The notes: generated by a model not told the origin, from the sequence alone. A DNA stretch of 7,306 nt from Acidimicrobium sp. BACL17 MAG-120823-bin42 (GCA_001438985.1 LIAZ01000059.1:1-7306), one strand, 5' to 3'; positions 1 through 6,495 are shown, numbered from the stretch's first letter. Made by a program: numbers and translations.

Positions 1-410
1 GGCATCAGTTGATCGACGTTCAATGTGCGTCCATCGCAGTCGGTGAACGTATGTGTTTTTTCTATTTGTACGACAAGGCAGTCTGCAGACTTATCGGCAG
101 GGTAGGCGTAATACACCTGCCAACCTTTTGCTACATCGCTGCCGTTGTGTTCGATCACGATGGAGCGTTTGCCAAGCGGATCGCGCAAGTCGGGATAGAG
201 GACAGGACCATCCTCTGCAATTGACTTGGCAATGTCTGCCACTTTGCCCACCACAAAGGTGCGGTTGCCAGGGGTGGAGACGACCTCGGTTCGGTTGGTG
301 ACATACGTCGCCATCAACCAAGTCACGCCAAACAACACAGCGAAAAATGCAATGCCCCCGATGATGGGCAGGACTGCGCGGGCCAAGGGTGTGCGCAGCC
401 ACGGTCTCAT
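1..410 (-). CDS. Membrane-anchored protein of unknown function (N-terminal part, runs off left edge)
   Basis: I do not recognise this gene with confidence. Read on the minus strand, an open frame starts at ATG (410-408) and stays open for 136 codons to the window edge, so the C-terminus is missing. No ATG, GTG or TTG lies in frame between this start and the upstream in-frame stop at 485-483, so the start is well fixed, although no clear Shine-Dalgarno precedes it. Residues 1-11 are basic (MRPWLRTPLAR), then one hydrophobic segment spans about residues 12-36. A soluble part follows, which the positive-inside rule places outside the cell. It contains GNRTFVVGKV, EDGPVLYPDL and a C-terminal stretch FTDCDGRTLNVDQL. 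The order G-x-V / DGPVLYPDL / FTDCDGR faintly recalls a Rieske-type domain, but no CxH cluster ligand pair is visible in the part present, so this is only a guess. It is transcribed divergently from the TCA operon. Confidence 0.7.
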   Translation of the reverse strand, partial: MRPWLRTPLARAVLPIIGGIAFFAVLFGVTWLMATYVTNRTEVVSTPGNRTFVVGKVADIAKSIAEDGPVLYPDLRDPLGKRSIVIEHNGSDVAKGWQVYYAYPADKSADCLVVQIEKTHTFTDCDGRTLNVDQLM

Positions 411-442
411 GATGCAAGTGTTGCCGATCGTGGATGCTCCCG

Positions 443-472
443 ACCAACCCGTGGGGATATCTGTGGGTTGGT
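443..472. promoter_or_regulatory. Inverted repeat, candidate operator
   Basis: ACCAACCC (443-450) is followed after 14 nt by its exact reverse complement GGGTTGGT (465-472). The half-sites are offset by 22 bp, about two helical turns, which suits a dimeric regulator on one face of the DNA. The right arm overlaps the candidate -35 hexamer of the operon (468-473), so binding there could repress transcription. The match is directly visible. The operator role is inference, and the binding protein is unknown. Confidence 0.35.
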
Positions 473-498
473 ATCTGTCACGTCAGAGGGCGTAGGGT
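468..498 (+). promoter_or_regulatory. Possible promoter of the mutase-subunit/sucCD/mdh operon
   Basis: A -10-like hexamer TAGGGT (493-498, fitting the actinobacterial TAnnnT pattern) is preceded by a weak -35 TTGGTA (468-473) at a long 19-bp spacing. If this is real, transcription would start at about 505-508, on or just before the GTG start codon at 508, giving a leaderless or nearly leaderless mRNA. The alternative is that the partial Shine-Dalgarno TAGGG (493-497), 10 nt before the GTG, serves translation and the promoter lies further upstream. The two readings are mutually exclusive and I cannot choose between them from sequence. Confidence 0.25.
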
Positions 499-507
499 TC
501 TGTAGTC

Positions 508-912
508 GTGAAACGTCCTTACCGCGTTGTAGTGGCCAAGCCTGGCCTAGATGGCCATGATCGAGGCGCCAAAACCATCACTCGTGCTCTGCGCGACCAT
601 GGTTTCGAAGTCATTTACACAGGTCTGCATCAGTTGCCAGAGCAAATTGCAGAAACTGCTTTGCAAGAAGATGTCGATGCTGTTGGCTTGTCGCTTCTCT
701 CTGGCGCTCACCTCACGCTGTTTCCTCGCGTGATGGACGAATTGAAATCGCGTGGACTCGATGATGTTCTGGTGTTTGGTGGTGGCGTAATCCCTGATGC
801 CGATGCTCGCGAACTTCGCAAGCAAGGTGTTGGCGAGATTTTTGGTCCAGGATCTTCATTGAAAGACATCGCTCAGTGGCTCGAGCAAGCGCTCGACGCC
901 AAAGAGCAATAA
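508..912 (+). CDS. Stand-alone cobalamin-binding subunit of an acyl-CoA mutase (methylmalonyl-CoA mutase C-terminal-type)
   Basis: This 134-residue protein is a complete B12-binding domain of the methylmalonyl-CoA mutase type, separated from the catalytic TIM-barrel subunit. The base-off/His-on motif DxHxxG is at residues 15-20 (DGHDRG), with His17 as the expected cobalt ligand. The SxL motif is at 62-64 and the GGG of the nucleotide-tail pocket at 91-93. The flanks VVVAKPGLDGHDRGAK and GLSLLSGAH are highly typical of the family. The start is GTG at 508, because the conserved fold begins almost at once (RVVVAKPG). Together with a large subunit encoded elsewhere it should rearrange methylmalonyl-CoA to succinyl-CoA. 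Isobutyryl-CoA, 2-hydroxyisobutyryl-CoA and ethylmalonyl-CoA mutases use similar small subunits, so the substrate is not proven. Position 15 bp upstream of sucC, whose product consumes succinyl-CoA, favours methylmalonyl-CoA. It is the first gene of the + strand operon. Confidence 0.9.
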   Translation: MKRPYRVVVAKPGLDGHDRGAKTITRALRDHGFEVIYTGLHQLPEQIAETALQEDVDAVGLSLLSGAHLTLFPRVMDELKSRGLDDVLVFGGGVIPDADARELRKQGVGEIFGPGSSLKDIAQWLEQALDAKEQ

Positions 913-913
913 C

Positions 914-920
914 AGGAAAG
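914..920 (+). promoter_or_regulatory. Ribosome binding site of sucC
   Basis: AGGAAAG sits 7 nt before the ATG at 928, in the 15-nt gap after the mutase-subunit stop codon. It supports the ATG start, which also matches the conserved family N-terminus MDLFEYQ. Confidence 0.7.
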
Positions 921-927
921 TGGCAAC

Positions 928-2073
928 ATGGATCTCTTCGAGTATCAGGGCAAACAGTATTTTGCGAAGTACAACATTGCGGTGTCTGCAGGTGGAGTCG
1001 CGCACACCGTTGATGAGGCGTTAGTCGAAGCTGAGAAGGCGTTGTATCCAGTTGTTGTTAAGGCACAGGTGCAAGTTGGTGGTCGTGGCAAGGCAGGCGG
1101 AATCAAGCTTGCGAACAACTCAGAAGAAGTGCGTCTGCATGCGGGAAACATTTTGGGCATGGACATCAAGGGCCATCTGGTTAAGCGCGTATGGATTGAA
1201 CACGCATCAGATATTGCCGAAGAGTATTACGCATCGTTCACTTTGGACCGTGCAGCAAAACAGCATTTGCTGATGTTGTCGGCGCAAGGCGGAGTTGAGA
1301 TTGAAGTGGTTGCCGAGCGCGATCCTTCAGCAATTGTCAAGTTGCATATCAACCCAATTGAAGGGTTGTCGCTTGCAACTGCACGTCAGGCAGCGGTAGA
1401 TGCAAAAATTCCAGCACGAGCACTTGATGGCGTAGCCGACATGTTGGTGAAGCTGTACGAATGTTTCACGAAGGGCGATTGCGACCTTGCGGAAATCAAC
1501 CCGCTCATTTTGAAGCCAACGGGGGAGGTGCACGCTCTTGATGCCAAAGTCAGTCTTGACGTCAACGCATCGTTCCGTCACCCTGAGTGGGAAGAGTACG
1601 CAGCGACAGAAGAGCTTGATGCGCGTGAGCAACTTGCTCGCGAAAAAGGTCTGCAATACATCGGCCTTGATGGAACCGTTGGAATCATTGCCAATGGTGC
1701 GGGTTTGGCCATGAGCACGCTTGACGTGGTTAACCAGGTGGGGGGAAGTGCAGCAAACTTCCTCGACATCGGTGGTGGGGCAAATGCCGAACTGATGACA
1801 GCCGCGCTCGAGGTGATCAACTCCGACGCCAAAGTGAAGAGCATTTTGATCAACATTTTTGGTGGTATCACGCGCGGTGAAGAAGTTGCGAAAGGAATTG
1901 TTGAGGCAGTGAAGCGGGTTTCATTGCGTGCTCCAATTGTGATTCGCCTTGACGGAACGAATGCTGACGAAGGACGAAAGATCCTTGCCGATGCAGGTAT
2001 TCCAGATTCTCAACTCACAAGTCGACCAACCATGCTCGAGGCTGCACGTGCGGCTGTCGCGTTGGCAAAGTAA
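928..2073 (+). CDS. sucC: Succinyl-CoA synthetase beta subunit
   Basis: This is the beta chain of succinate-CoA ligase, the TCA enzyme that interconverts succinyl-CoA and succinate with substrate-level phosphorylation of ADP or GDP. It works in the cytoplasm with the alpha chain encoded next door. At 381 residues it is close to the E. coli protein (about 388). The ATP-grasp domain fills roughly residues 1-235. It contains the nucleotide-binding segment VVVKAQVQVGGRGKAGG (42-58), SDIAEEYY (94-101) and the Mg-binding pair in EINPL (Asn191) and ALDAK (Asp205). The C-terminal CoA-ligase domain carries GIIANGAGLAMSTLD (252-266), NFLDIGGGA (277-285) and the succinate-loop region NIFGGITRGEE (309-319). 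The SDIAEEYY and DIKGH signatures resemble actinobacterial SucC. ADP versus GDP preference cannot be read reliably. The gene looks intact and is cotranscribed with sucD. Confidence 0.97.
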   Translation: MDLFEYQGKQYFAKYNIAVSAGGVAHTVDEALVEAEKALYPVVVKAQVQVGGRGKAGGIKLANNSEEVRLHAGNILGMDIKGHLVKRVWIEHASDIAEEYYASFTLDRAAKQHLLMLSAQGGVEIEVVAERDPSAIVKLHINPIEGLSLATARQAAVDAKIPARALDGVADMLVKLYECFTKGDCDLAEINPLILKPTGEVHALDAKVSLDVNASFRHPEWEEYAATEELDAREQLAREKGLQYIGLDGTVGIIANGAGLAMSTLDVVNQVGGSAANFLDIGGGANAELMTAALEVINSDAKVKSILINIFGGITRGEEVAKGIVEAVKRVSLRAPIVIRLDGTNADEGRKILADAGIPDSQLTSRPTMLEAARAAVALAK

Positions 2074-2077
2074 AGGA
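2072..2077 (+). promoter_or_regulatory. Ribosome binding site of sucD overlapping the sucC stop
   Basis: AAAGGA overlaps the TAA stop of sucC (2071-2073) and lies 5 nt before the ATG at 2083. Ribosomes ending sucC would be next to the sucD start, consistent with coupled, balanced synthesis of the two subunits. Confidence 0.6.
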
Positions 2078-2082
2078 CCGTC

Positions 2083-2982
2083 ATGGCAATTTTCGTAGAC
2101 CAAAACACCAAGGTGATCGTGCAAGGACTCACGGGCGGTCAGGGCCGTTTTCATGGCCTGCGTAATCGTGCGTATGGCACACAGGTAGTGGGTGGAGTAA
2201 CGCCGGGCAAAGCAGGTCAAGATGTGGAAGGCATTCCTGTGTTCGACTCGGTCGAAGATGCAGTGAAAGCCACAGGTGCGACTGCCTCGTTCATTGCTGT
2301 TCCGCCAAAGGCGGCACCGGCAGCAATTTTGGAAGCTGCACGTGCAGGCATCGGATTTGTGGTGTGCATCACCGAAGGAGTGCCCGCCCAAGACGAGGCT
2401 CGCGTCTATGCCACATTGCAGCGCGACTATCCAGCAACGCGATTGCTCGGACCAAACTGCCCAGGCATCATTAGCCCGGGCAAGTGCAACATTGGAATTA
2501 CTGCAGGTGAGATTGCGCAGTTGCCAAGTTCGTCGGGTCCAAACGTGGGAATCGTGTCGCGATCGGGAACATTGACCTACCAAGCGCTGTACGAATTAAA
2601 GCAGCAAGGCATTGGTGTAAGTACGTGTGTAGGAATCGGCGGCGACCCTGTTCCCGGAACATCGTTCGTTGATTGCTTGGCCGAGTTTCAGGCCGACCCC
2701 GAGACTCACGCCATTATCATGATCGGCGAGATTGGTGGATCAGCCGAGGAAGAGGCTGCAGAATTCATTACCAAGCACGTCACCAAACCCATGAGTGCCT
2801 ACATCGCAGGTGTGACTGCGCCTGCTGGCAAAAAGATGGGCCACGCGGGAGCGATTGTTTCTGGTGGCAAAGGTACGGCGCAAGGAAAGATGGACGCATT
2901 GCGGATGGCAGGCGTCAAAGTGGGTCTCAATCCCACAGAGGCTGGCTCCTTGATGGCCGAAATAGTCCATAGTCTTCGTTAG
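2083..2982 (+). CDS. sucD: Succinyl-CoA synthetase alpha subunit
   Basis: This is the CoA-binding, phosphohistidine-bearing subunit of succinate-CoA ligase and the partner of SucC. It is full length at 299 residues (E. coli alpha is about 289). The N-terminal Rossmann-type CoA-binding domain has VIVQGLTGGQGRFH (11-24) and GGVTPGKAG (37-45). Then come FIAVPPKAA (70-78), CITEGVP (95-101) and LLGPNCPGIISPGKC (121-135). The ligase domain has GIVSRSGTLTYQ (156-167), GIGGDPVPGTSF (184-195) and GEIGGSAEEEAA (215-226). The catalytic histidine that is phosphorylated during turnover is His254 in KKMGHAGAIVSGGKGTA (250-266). All key residues are present. The gene follows sucC by 9 bp, and its stop codon TAG directly abuts the GTG start of the acyltransferase gene. 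Confidence 0.97.
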   Translation: MAIFVDQNTKVIVQGLTGGQGRFHGLRNRAYGTQVVGGVTPGKAGQDVEGIPVFDSVEDAVKATGATASFIAVPPKAAPAAILEAARAGIGFVVCITEGVPAQDEARVYATLQRDYPATRLLGPNCPGIISPGKCNIGITAGEIAQLPSSSGPNVGIVSRSGTLTYQALYELKQQGIGVSTCVGIGGDPVPGTSFVDCLAEFQADPETHAIIMIGEIGGSAEEEAAEFITKHVTKPMSAYIAGVTAPAGKKMGHAGAIVSGGKGTAQGKMDALRMAGVKVGLNPTEAGSLMAEIVHSLR

Positions 2983-4881
2983 GTGAACCGCCCCCACCAC
3001 ACTATTTCGTATCTTCCCGGCCTAGATGGGCTGCGCGCGATCGCCGTGCTTGCGGTGATCGTGTATCACGCAAATAAGAGCTGGTTGCCTGGTGGGTTTC
3101 TCGGCGTTGAAGTGTTCTTTGTCATCAGCGGTTATCTCATCACACTGCTGTTAATCAACGAATCACAACAACAGGGTCGAATTAGTTTCAAGAGATTCTG
3201 GATTCGTCGAGCGCGCCGATTGCTCCCGGCAATGTGGACGTTGCTGTTGGGTGTCACCATGTACGCCTCGTTGTTCGAGCGCGAAGAATTGGGCAAGTTA
3301 CGTGGTGATGTCATCGCCGCGTTCGTGTACGTATTTAACTGGTTCAAGATTTGGTCGGGCTCATCGTATTTTGATGCATCTGCATTAGATCCACTGCGTC
3401 ACCTGTGGTCACTTGCTGTTGAAGAACAGTTCTATTTGGTATGGCCATTACTCATTGCATTAGTGATGAAGCGTTTTGGAAGACGCCCGGCGAAATTGGG
3501 CATCATTTTCCTGGGCATTTCAATTGCAATCTCGCTGTATGTCGCCACGTCATATGCCGCAGGTGTGCGTGGCACGCCAATTGAAACACCCGAGCAATAC
3601 ATTTCGTTGTTTGGTCATGCGGTTTCGCGTCTTGACTTTTTGTTCCTCGGAACATTGGGTCGATCTGGTGGTCTGTTCATGGGTGCTGCACTCGCATTTT
3701 GGTATCGACCCGACATGTTTGCATCGACAGCAAAATCCAGCGACCGCCATGTCGTTTCGGTATTTGGAGTGGCCGGTATCGCCGGCCTTACGTATCTCAT
3801 GTGGGTGTTTCGTGATGTCATTACCATCCCAGAAACGGGAGATGTGCGGGGCTACGACCCACTGTTTCAAGGTGGATTCTTGCTGGTTGGTGTTGCTTCT
3901 GTTGCAGTCATTACCGCGGCAGTGCATCCACACTCGTTTATTGGCAACAAGGTGCTGGGCAACCCGGTATTCACGTATCTCGGTCGTCGTTCGTATGGTC
4001 TGTATCTGTATCACTGGCCGGTGTATCAGTTGTATCGCAAAGTCTCGAGTAACTATTTATCGTTAGCCCAATTTGTGGTGCTATCGCTGATTGTTCTGGC
4101 ATTAACCGAAATTTCGTATCGGTTCATCGAAATGCCTATTCGCCAAGGTCAATTTGGAGAGTGGTGGCACAAGTTGCGGTATCCCCGCACCGATGCTGAT
4201 ACAGAAAGGCGAACAAAGTTTTTTGCACTTGGTGCGGTTGCAGCGGTTCTGCCGGTGTTCTCCGTAGTGAGTTTGGCATTGGGCACAGGTGAAGGGAAGA
4301 TCGCAGAAAGTATTAAGCGCAACGAAGGTGTCGTTCAGAACTTGCTTGGCACGACGGTGCCACCGGATCTGAGCGCCACAACGCTTCCGGCTACCCAGAC
4401 CACCACTCTTGATGGTCAAGTGATTCCGATACTTGCAATTGGTGACTCGGTAATGCTTGGCGCTGCAAACATTTTGACCGAGCGAGGCATCACGGTTGAT
4501 GCACTGAAGAGCCGCCCATTCAGGCAGGCCCTTGAAATTTCGAACTATGTAAAGTCCATCGGGCGACTTGGAGAGTTTGTCATTATCCATTTAGGCACGA
4601 ATGGTCCGGTAGACCAAGCGACCCTTGACGAGATCATGGTGCCGCTTAAAGACGTTGACATTGTTCTGATGGTCACTGCTCATGTGCCGACACGCAAGTG
4701 GCAGGATTCAAATAATGAATTAATTAGGGCGATGCCAAATGCGTATGGCAATGTGCGGGTCCTTGACTGGTTCAAAGTTGCCGAAGCGCACCCCGAATAT
4801 TTATACGGAGACAAAGTTCACCTCAATAATCAAGGTCAGCGAACCTACGCCGATCTCATCATGCAAGCAATAGGGAAGTAA
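2983..4881 (+). CDS. Membrane acyltransferase (acyltransferase-3 / OafA-YrhL type) fused to an extracytoplasmic SGNH domain
   Basis: This 632-residue integral membrane enzyme should transfer acyl groups to a cell-envelope glycan or other exported acceptor. The acyltransferase-3 domain (about 8-385) opens with the family hallmark YLPGLDGLRAIAVLAVIVYH, whose His29 is the conserved active-site histidine. It continues with FFVISGYLI (45-53), the arginine-rich RRARR (75-79), LRHLWSLAVEEQFYLVWP (138-155) and about ten hydrophobic segments. An additional membrane span (about 412-434) leads to a Thr/Pro-rich linker (about 456-478) and a C-terminal SGNH/GDSL domain outside the membrane. That domain has block I GDSVMLG with nucleophile Ser489, block III LGTNG with Asn540, and the DKVH pair Asp610/His613, so it looks catalytically complete. 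The start is GTG 2983, immediately after the sucD TAG. No Shine-Dalgarno is evident, so translation probably depends on coupling to sucD. Known relatives O-acetylate peptidoglycan or polysaccharides. The acceptor and acyl donor here are unknown. It is an unexpected member of a TCA operon. Confidence 0.93.
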   Translation: MNRPHHTISYLPGLDGLRAIAVLAVIVYHANKSWLPGGFLGVEVFFVISGYLITLLLINESQQQGRISFKRFWIRRARRLLPAMWTLLLGVTMYASLFEREELGKLRGDVIAAFVYVFNWFKIWSGSSYFDASALDPLRHLWSLAVEEQFYLVWPLLIALVMKRFGRRPAKLGIIFLGISIAISLYVATSYAAGVRGTPIETPEQYISLFGHAVSRLDFLFLGTLGRSGGLFMGAALAFWYRPDMFASTAKSSDRHVVSVFGVAGIAGLTYLMWVFRDVITIPETGDVRGYDPLFQGGFLLVGVASVAVITAAVHPHSFIGNKVLGNPVFTYLGRRSYGLYLYHWPVYQLYRKVSSNYLSLAQFVVLSLIVLALTEISYRFIEMPIRQGQFGEWWHKLRYPRTDADTERRTKFFALGAVAAVLPVFSVVSLALGTGEGKIAESIKRNEGVVQNLLGTTVPPDLSATTLPATQTTTLDGQVIPILAIGDSVMLGAANILTERGITVDALKSRPFRQALEISNYVKSIGRLGEFVIIHLGTNGPVDQATLDEIMVPLKDVDIVLMVTAHVPTRKWQDSNNELIRAMPNAYGNVRVLDWFKVAEAHPEYLYGDKVHLNNQGQRTYADLIMQAIGK

Positions 4882-4883
4882 GG
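4879..4883 (+). promoter_or_regulatory. Weak ribosome binding site of mdh
   Basis: TAAGG overlaps the TAA stop of the acyltransferase gene (4879-4881) and lies 8 nt before the ATG at 4892. With a 10-bp gap, coupling to the upstream gene is plausible. Confidence 0.45.
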
Positions 4884-4891
4884 TTTTCTTC

Positions 4892-5878
4892 ATGACAACG
4901 CCTGTTCGAATCGCAATTACTGGTGCCGCTGGCCAAATTGGTTACAGCCTTCTGTTTCGCATTGCATCTGGTGCCATGCTTGGGCCTGATACGCCCGTGA
5001 TTTTGCAGTTGTTAGAAGTAACTCCAGCGTTGGGTGCACTCAGTGGCGTAAAGATGGAACTCGACGACTGTGCCTTTGGACCACTTGTTGATGTGGTGTG
5101 CACTGACGATGCAAACGTTGCGTTTGGTGACGCCGATATCGCAATGTTGGTTGGTGCGATGCCACGAAAAGATGGCATGGAACGCTCCGACCTGTTATCT
5201 GCAAATGGTGGAATCTTCAAGCCCCAAGGTCAAGCGATTAGTGCCAATGCAAAAAAGAATGTCAAAGTGCTCGTCGTTGGGAACCCGGCAAATACCAACT
5301 CGCTGATCGCGATGAACAATGCGCCAAATATCGATCCGCGACAATTCACAGCAATGACACGACTCGATCACAATCGCGCTGTTAGCCAGTTAGCGCAAAA
5401 ACTTGGTCGCCCAACAACATCAGTGAAGAAGATGACGATTTGGGGCAATCACTCCACGACGCAGTATCCCGACTTGTTTCACGCAGAAGTTGATGGCAAG
5501 AACGCGGCGCAGCTAATCAACGATCAGCAATGGTTGGAAGATACCTACATCCCAACGGTTGCCAAACGCGGAGCAGCGGTCATTAAAGCACGTGGTTCGT
5601 CGTCGGCGGCATCGGCAGCCAACGCTGCACTTGAGCACATTCGATCTTGGGTGCAGGGCACGCCAGAAGGTGATTGGGTGTCCATGGCAGTTCCTTCAGA
5701 CGGCAGTTATGGCGTGCCCGAGGGACTGATCTCGTCTTTCCCATGCACATGTGTAAATGGTGAATACAGCATTGTGCAAGGCCTTGATATTGATGCATTC
5801 AGTCGTGCACGCATCGATGCTTCGGTGGCCGAACTGACCGAAGAGCGCGACGCCGTGCGTCAACTTGGTTTGATCTAA
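4892..5878 (+). CDS. mdh: Malate dehydrogenase (NAD-dependent, cytosolic type)
   Basis: This enzyme oxidises malate to oxaloacetate with NAD+, the last step of the TCA cycle. The 328-residue length matches the cytosolic-type MDH of actinobacteria and Thermus. The Rossmann glycine motif TGAAGQIGYSLLFRIASG covers residues 10-27. LLEVTPA (40-46) supplies the acidic residue (Glu42) that favours NAD over NADP. The mobile active-site loop is MPRKDGMERSDLL (90-102), with substrate-binding Arg92 and Arg98. NPANTNS (131-137) and TRLDHNRA (156-163) hold the catalytic Asp159 and substrate-binding Arg162, and GNHSTTQYPD (185-194) holds the catalytic His187. No residue I would expect is missing. It is the last gene of the + strand operon. 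Its TAA stop interlocks with the TAG stop of the convergent gene on the other strand. Confidence 0.97.
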   Translation: MTTPVRIAITGAAGQIGYSLLFRIASGAMLGPDTPVILQLLEVTPALGALSGVKMELDDCAFGPLVDVVCTDDANVAFGDADIAMLVGAMPRKDGMERSDLLSANGGIFKPQGQAISANAKKNVKVLVVGNPANTNSLIAMNNAPNIDPRQFTAMTRLDHNRAVSQLAQKLGRPTTSVKKMTIWGNHSTTQYPDLFHAEVDGKNAAQLINDQQWLEDTYIPTVAKRGAAVIKARGSSSAASAANAALEHIRSWVQGTPEGDWVSMAVPSDGSYGVPEGLISSFPCTCVNGEYSIVQGLDIDAFSRARIDASVAELTEERDAVRQLGLI

Positions 5879-6495
5879 CCCTTAATTCGCGTTCCATTTA
5901 TCTGTGAGTCAGCTCGTGAACGAACGCAACCGCGCGGGTCTTGCTTGATCAGTTGGTTCTTTTCTTCCGTTGGCGACAACTGGATACCTTTACGCCACGC
6001 GTCTAAATACTTTTGGGGCCAAATCTCACCTTGCAATAGGTACACCTCGGCTCGAGGGCAGATGCGAGACATTCCAAAGTGCGTGTGACAGCGTGTCACT
6101 CGTGCATTGCCACTTGCACCCATGACGCCAATCCAGTCACCTGCTGACACGCGCTGGTTTTTTACGACTTTGATGCGCCCGAGATGTGAAAAGTAGTAGC
6201 GCACACGGTCGTCACCAATAAGGGTGATTGTGAGTCCGCCACGTGTGCCAGGTGAGTCGATTTTCTTTGTCCACTTATCGATACGACGCAGATTAGTGAT
6301 GACACCAGCAGTGGGTGCGAGTACGCGTGCGTAGCAACCCTCAACATCAACAGCGGGGTATCCAATGTGGTCTCTTGGATAGCGAACGGGAACTTTGGAA
6401 AACGGGAAAACGTATTTTGGTGGTTCGCTCTCAGCAGTGGCGACTTGGGGGAAGAGCATCACAAAAAGCAGTGCAAAGCGAAGCCCCCAACGCAT
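5875..6495 (-). CDS. Secreted M23-family (LytM-like) metallopeptidase
   Basis: This is a small exported protein of 206 residues. The N-terminus has a signal peptide: MRWGLR followed by a hydrophobic core, with a likely cleavage after ATA at residues 19-21 and no lipobox. The mature part is a peptidase M23 domain, a zinc endopeptidase fold that usually cuts peptidoglycan cross-links outside the membrane. The first zinc-ligand region is DHIGYPAVD (42-50, His43 and Asp50), in the HxxYPAxD form rather than the classic HxGxD. It is followed by VLAPTAGVI (58-66), YYFSHLG with His104 (100-106), VSAGDWIGVMGASGNA (116-131) and the HxH motif His137/His139 in RCHTHFG. Four cysteines (54, 136, 146, 190) suggest disulfides, two of them flanking the HxH motif. 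The start is ATG at 6495, 9 bp after the upstream membrane gene ends, so the two are probably cotranscribed. Activity is likely but not certain; some M23 proteins act only as amidase activators. Confidence 0.87.
   Translation of the reverse strand: MRWGLRFALLFVMLFPQVATAESEPPKYVFPFSKVPVRYPRDHIGYPAVDVEGCYARVLAPTAGVITNLRRIDKWTKKIDSPGTRGGLTITLIGDDRVRYYFSHLGRIKVVKNQRVSAGDWIGVMGASGNARVTRCHTHFGMSRICPRAEVYLLQGEIWPQKYLDAWRKGIQLSPTEEKNQLIKQDPRGCVRSRADSQINGTRIKG

Larger units (their letters stand above)
411..507. other. Divergent intergenic region
   Basis: These 97 bp separate the left-edge membrane protein (minus) from the mutase-subunit operon (plus). They must hold the operon promoter unless transcription comes from elsewhere. 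The region contains an 8-bp perfect inverted repeat, a short direct repeat (TATCTGT at 458-464 and 472-478) and a possible -10 element, described separately. I find no convincing promoter for the minus-strand gene. The best candidate is CTGACG read on the minus strand at 486-481 with a poor -10. Confidence 0.6.

Noticed and set aside
91..447. A 118-codon minus-strand frame at the left end
   Set aside because: It is out of frame with the better left-edge gene, which has a basic N-terminus and a clean transmembrane helix. The 118-residue product is His/Cys/Arg-rich and looks like a shadow.
1921..2583. A 220-codon minus-strand open frame antisense to the sucC/sucD junction
   Set aside because: It lies opposite two unmistakable conserved genes, its predicted protein is rich in Cys, His, Trp and Arg with no recognisable motif, and it crosses the sucC-sucD boundary. 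It is a by-product of codon bias on the other strand.
3771..3787. Perfect GC-rich hairpin GGCCGG-TATCG-CCGGCC
   Set aside because: It lies inside the acyltransferase coding sequence and encodes an Ala-Gly-Ile-Ala-Gly stretch of a membrane helix. It has no T-tract, so it is neither a terminator nor a likely regulatory element.
3476..4590. Open frames of 196 codons (+, 3476-4066) and of 154 and 162 codons (minus, 3550-4014 and 4102-4590) inside the acyltransferase gene
   Set aside because: They are out of frame with a full-length protein whose motifs run continuously from residue 10 to 613. Their translations show no domain or plausible composition.
5889..5927. GCGTTC and GAACGC arms after the mdh stop, considered as a terminator
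   Set aside because: The stem is only 6 bp with a 27-nt loop and no following T-tract, and it lies within the opposing peptidase gene.
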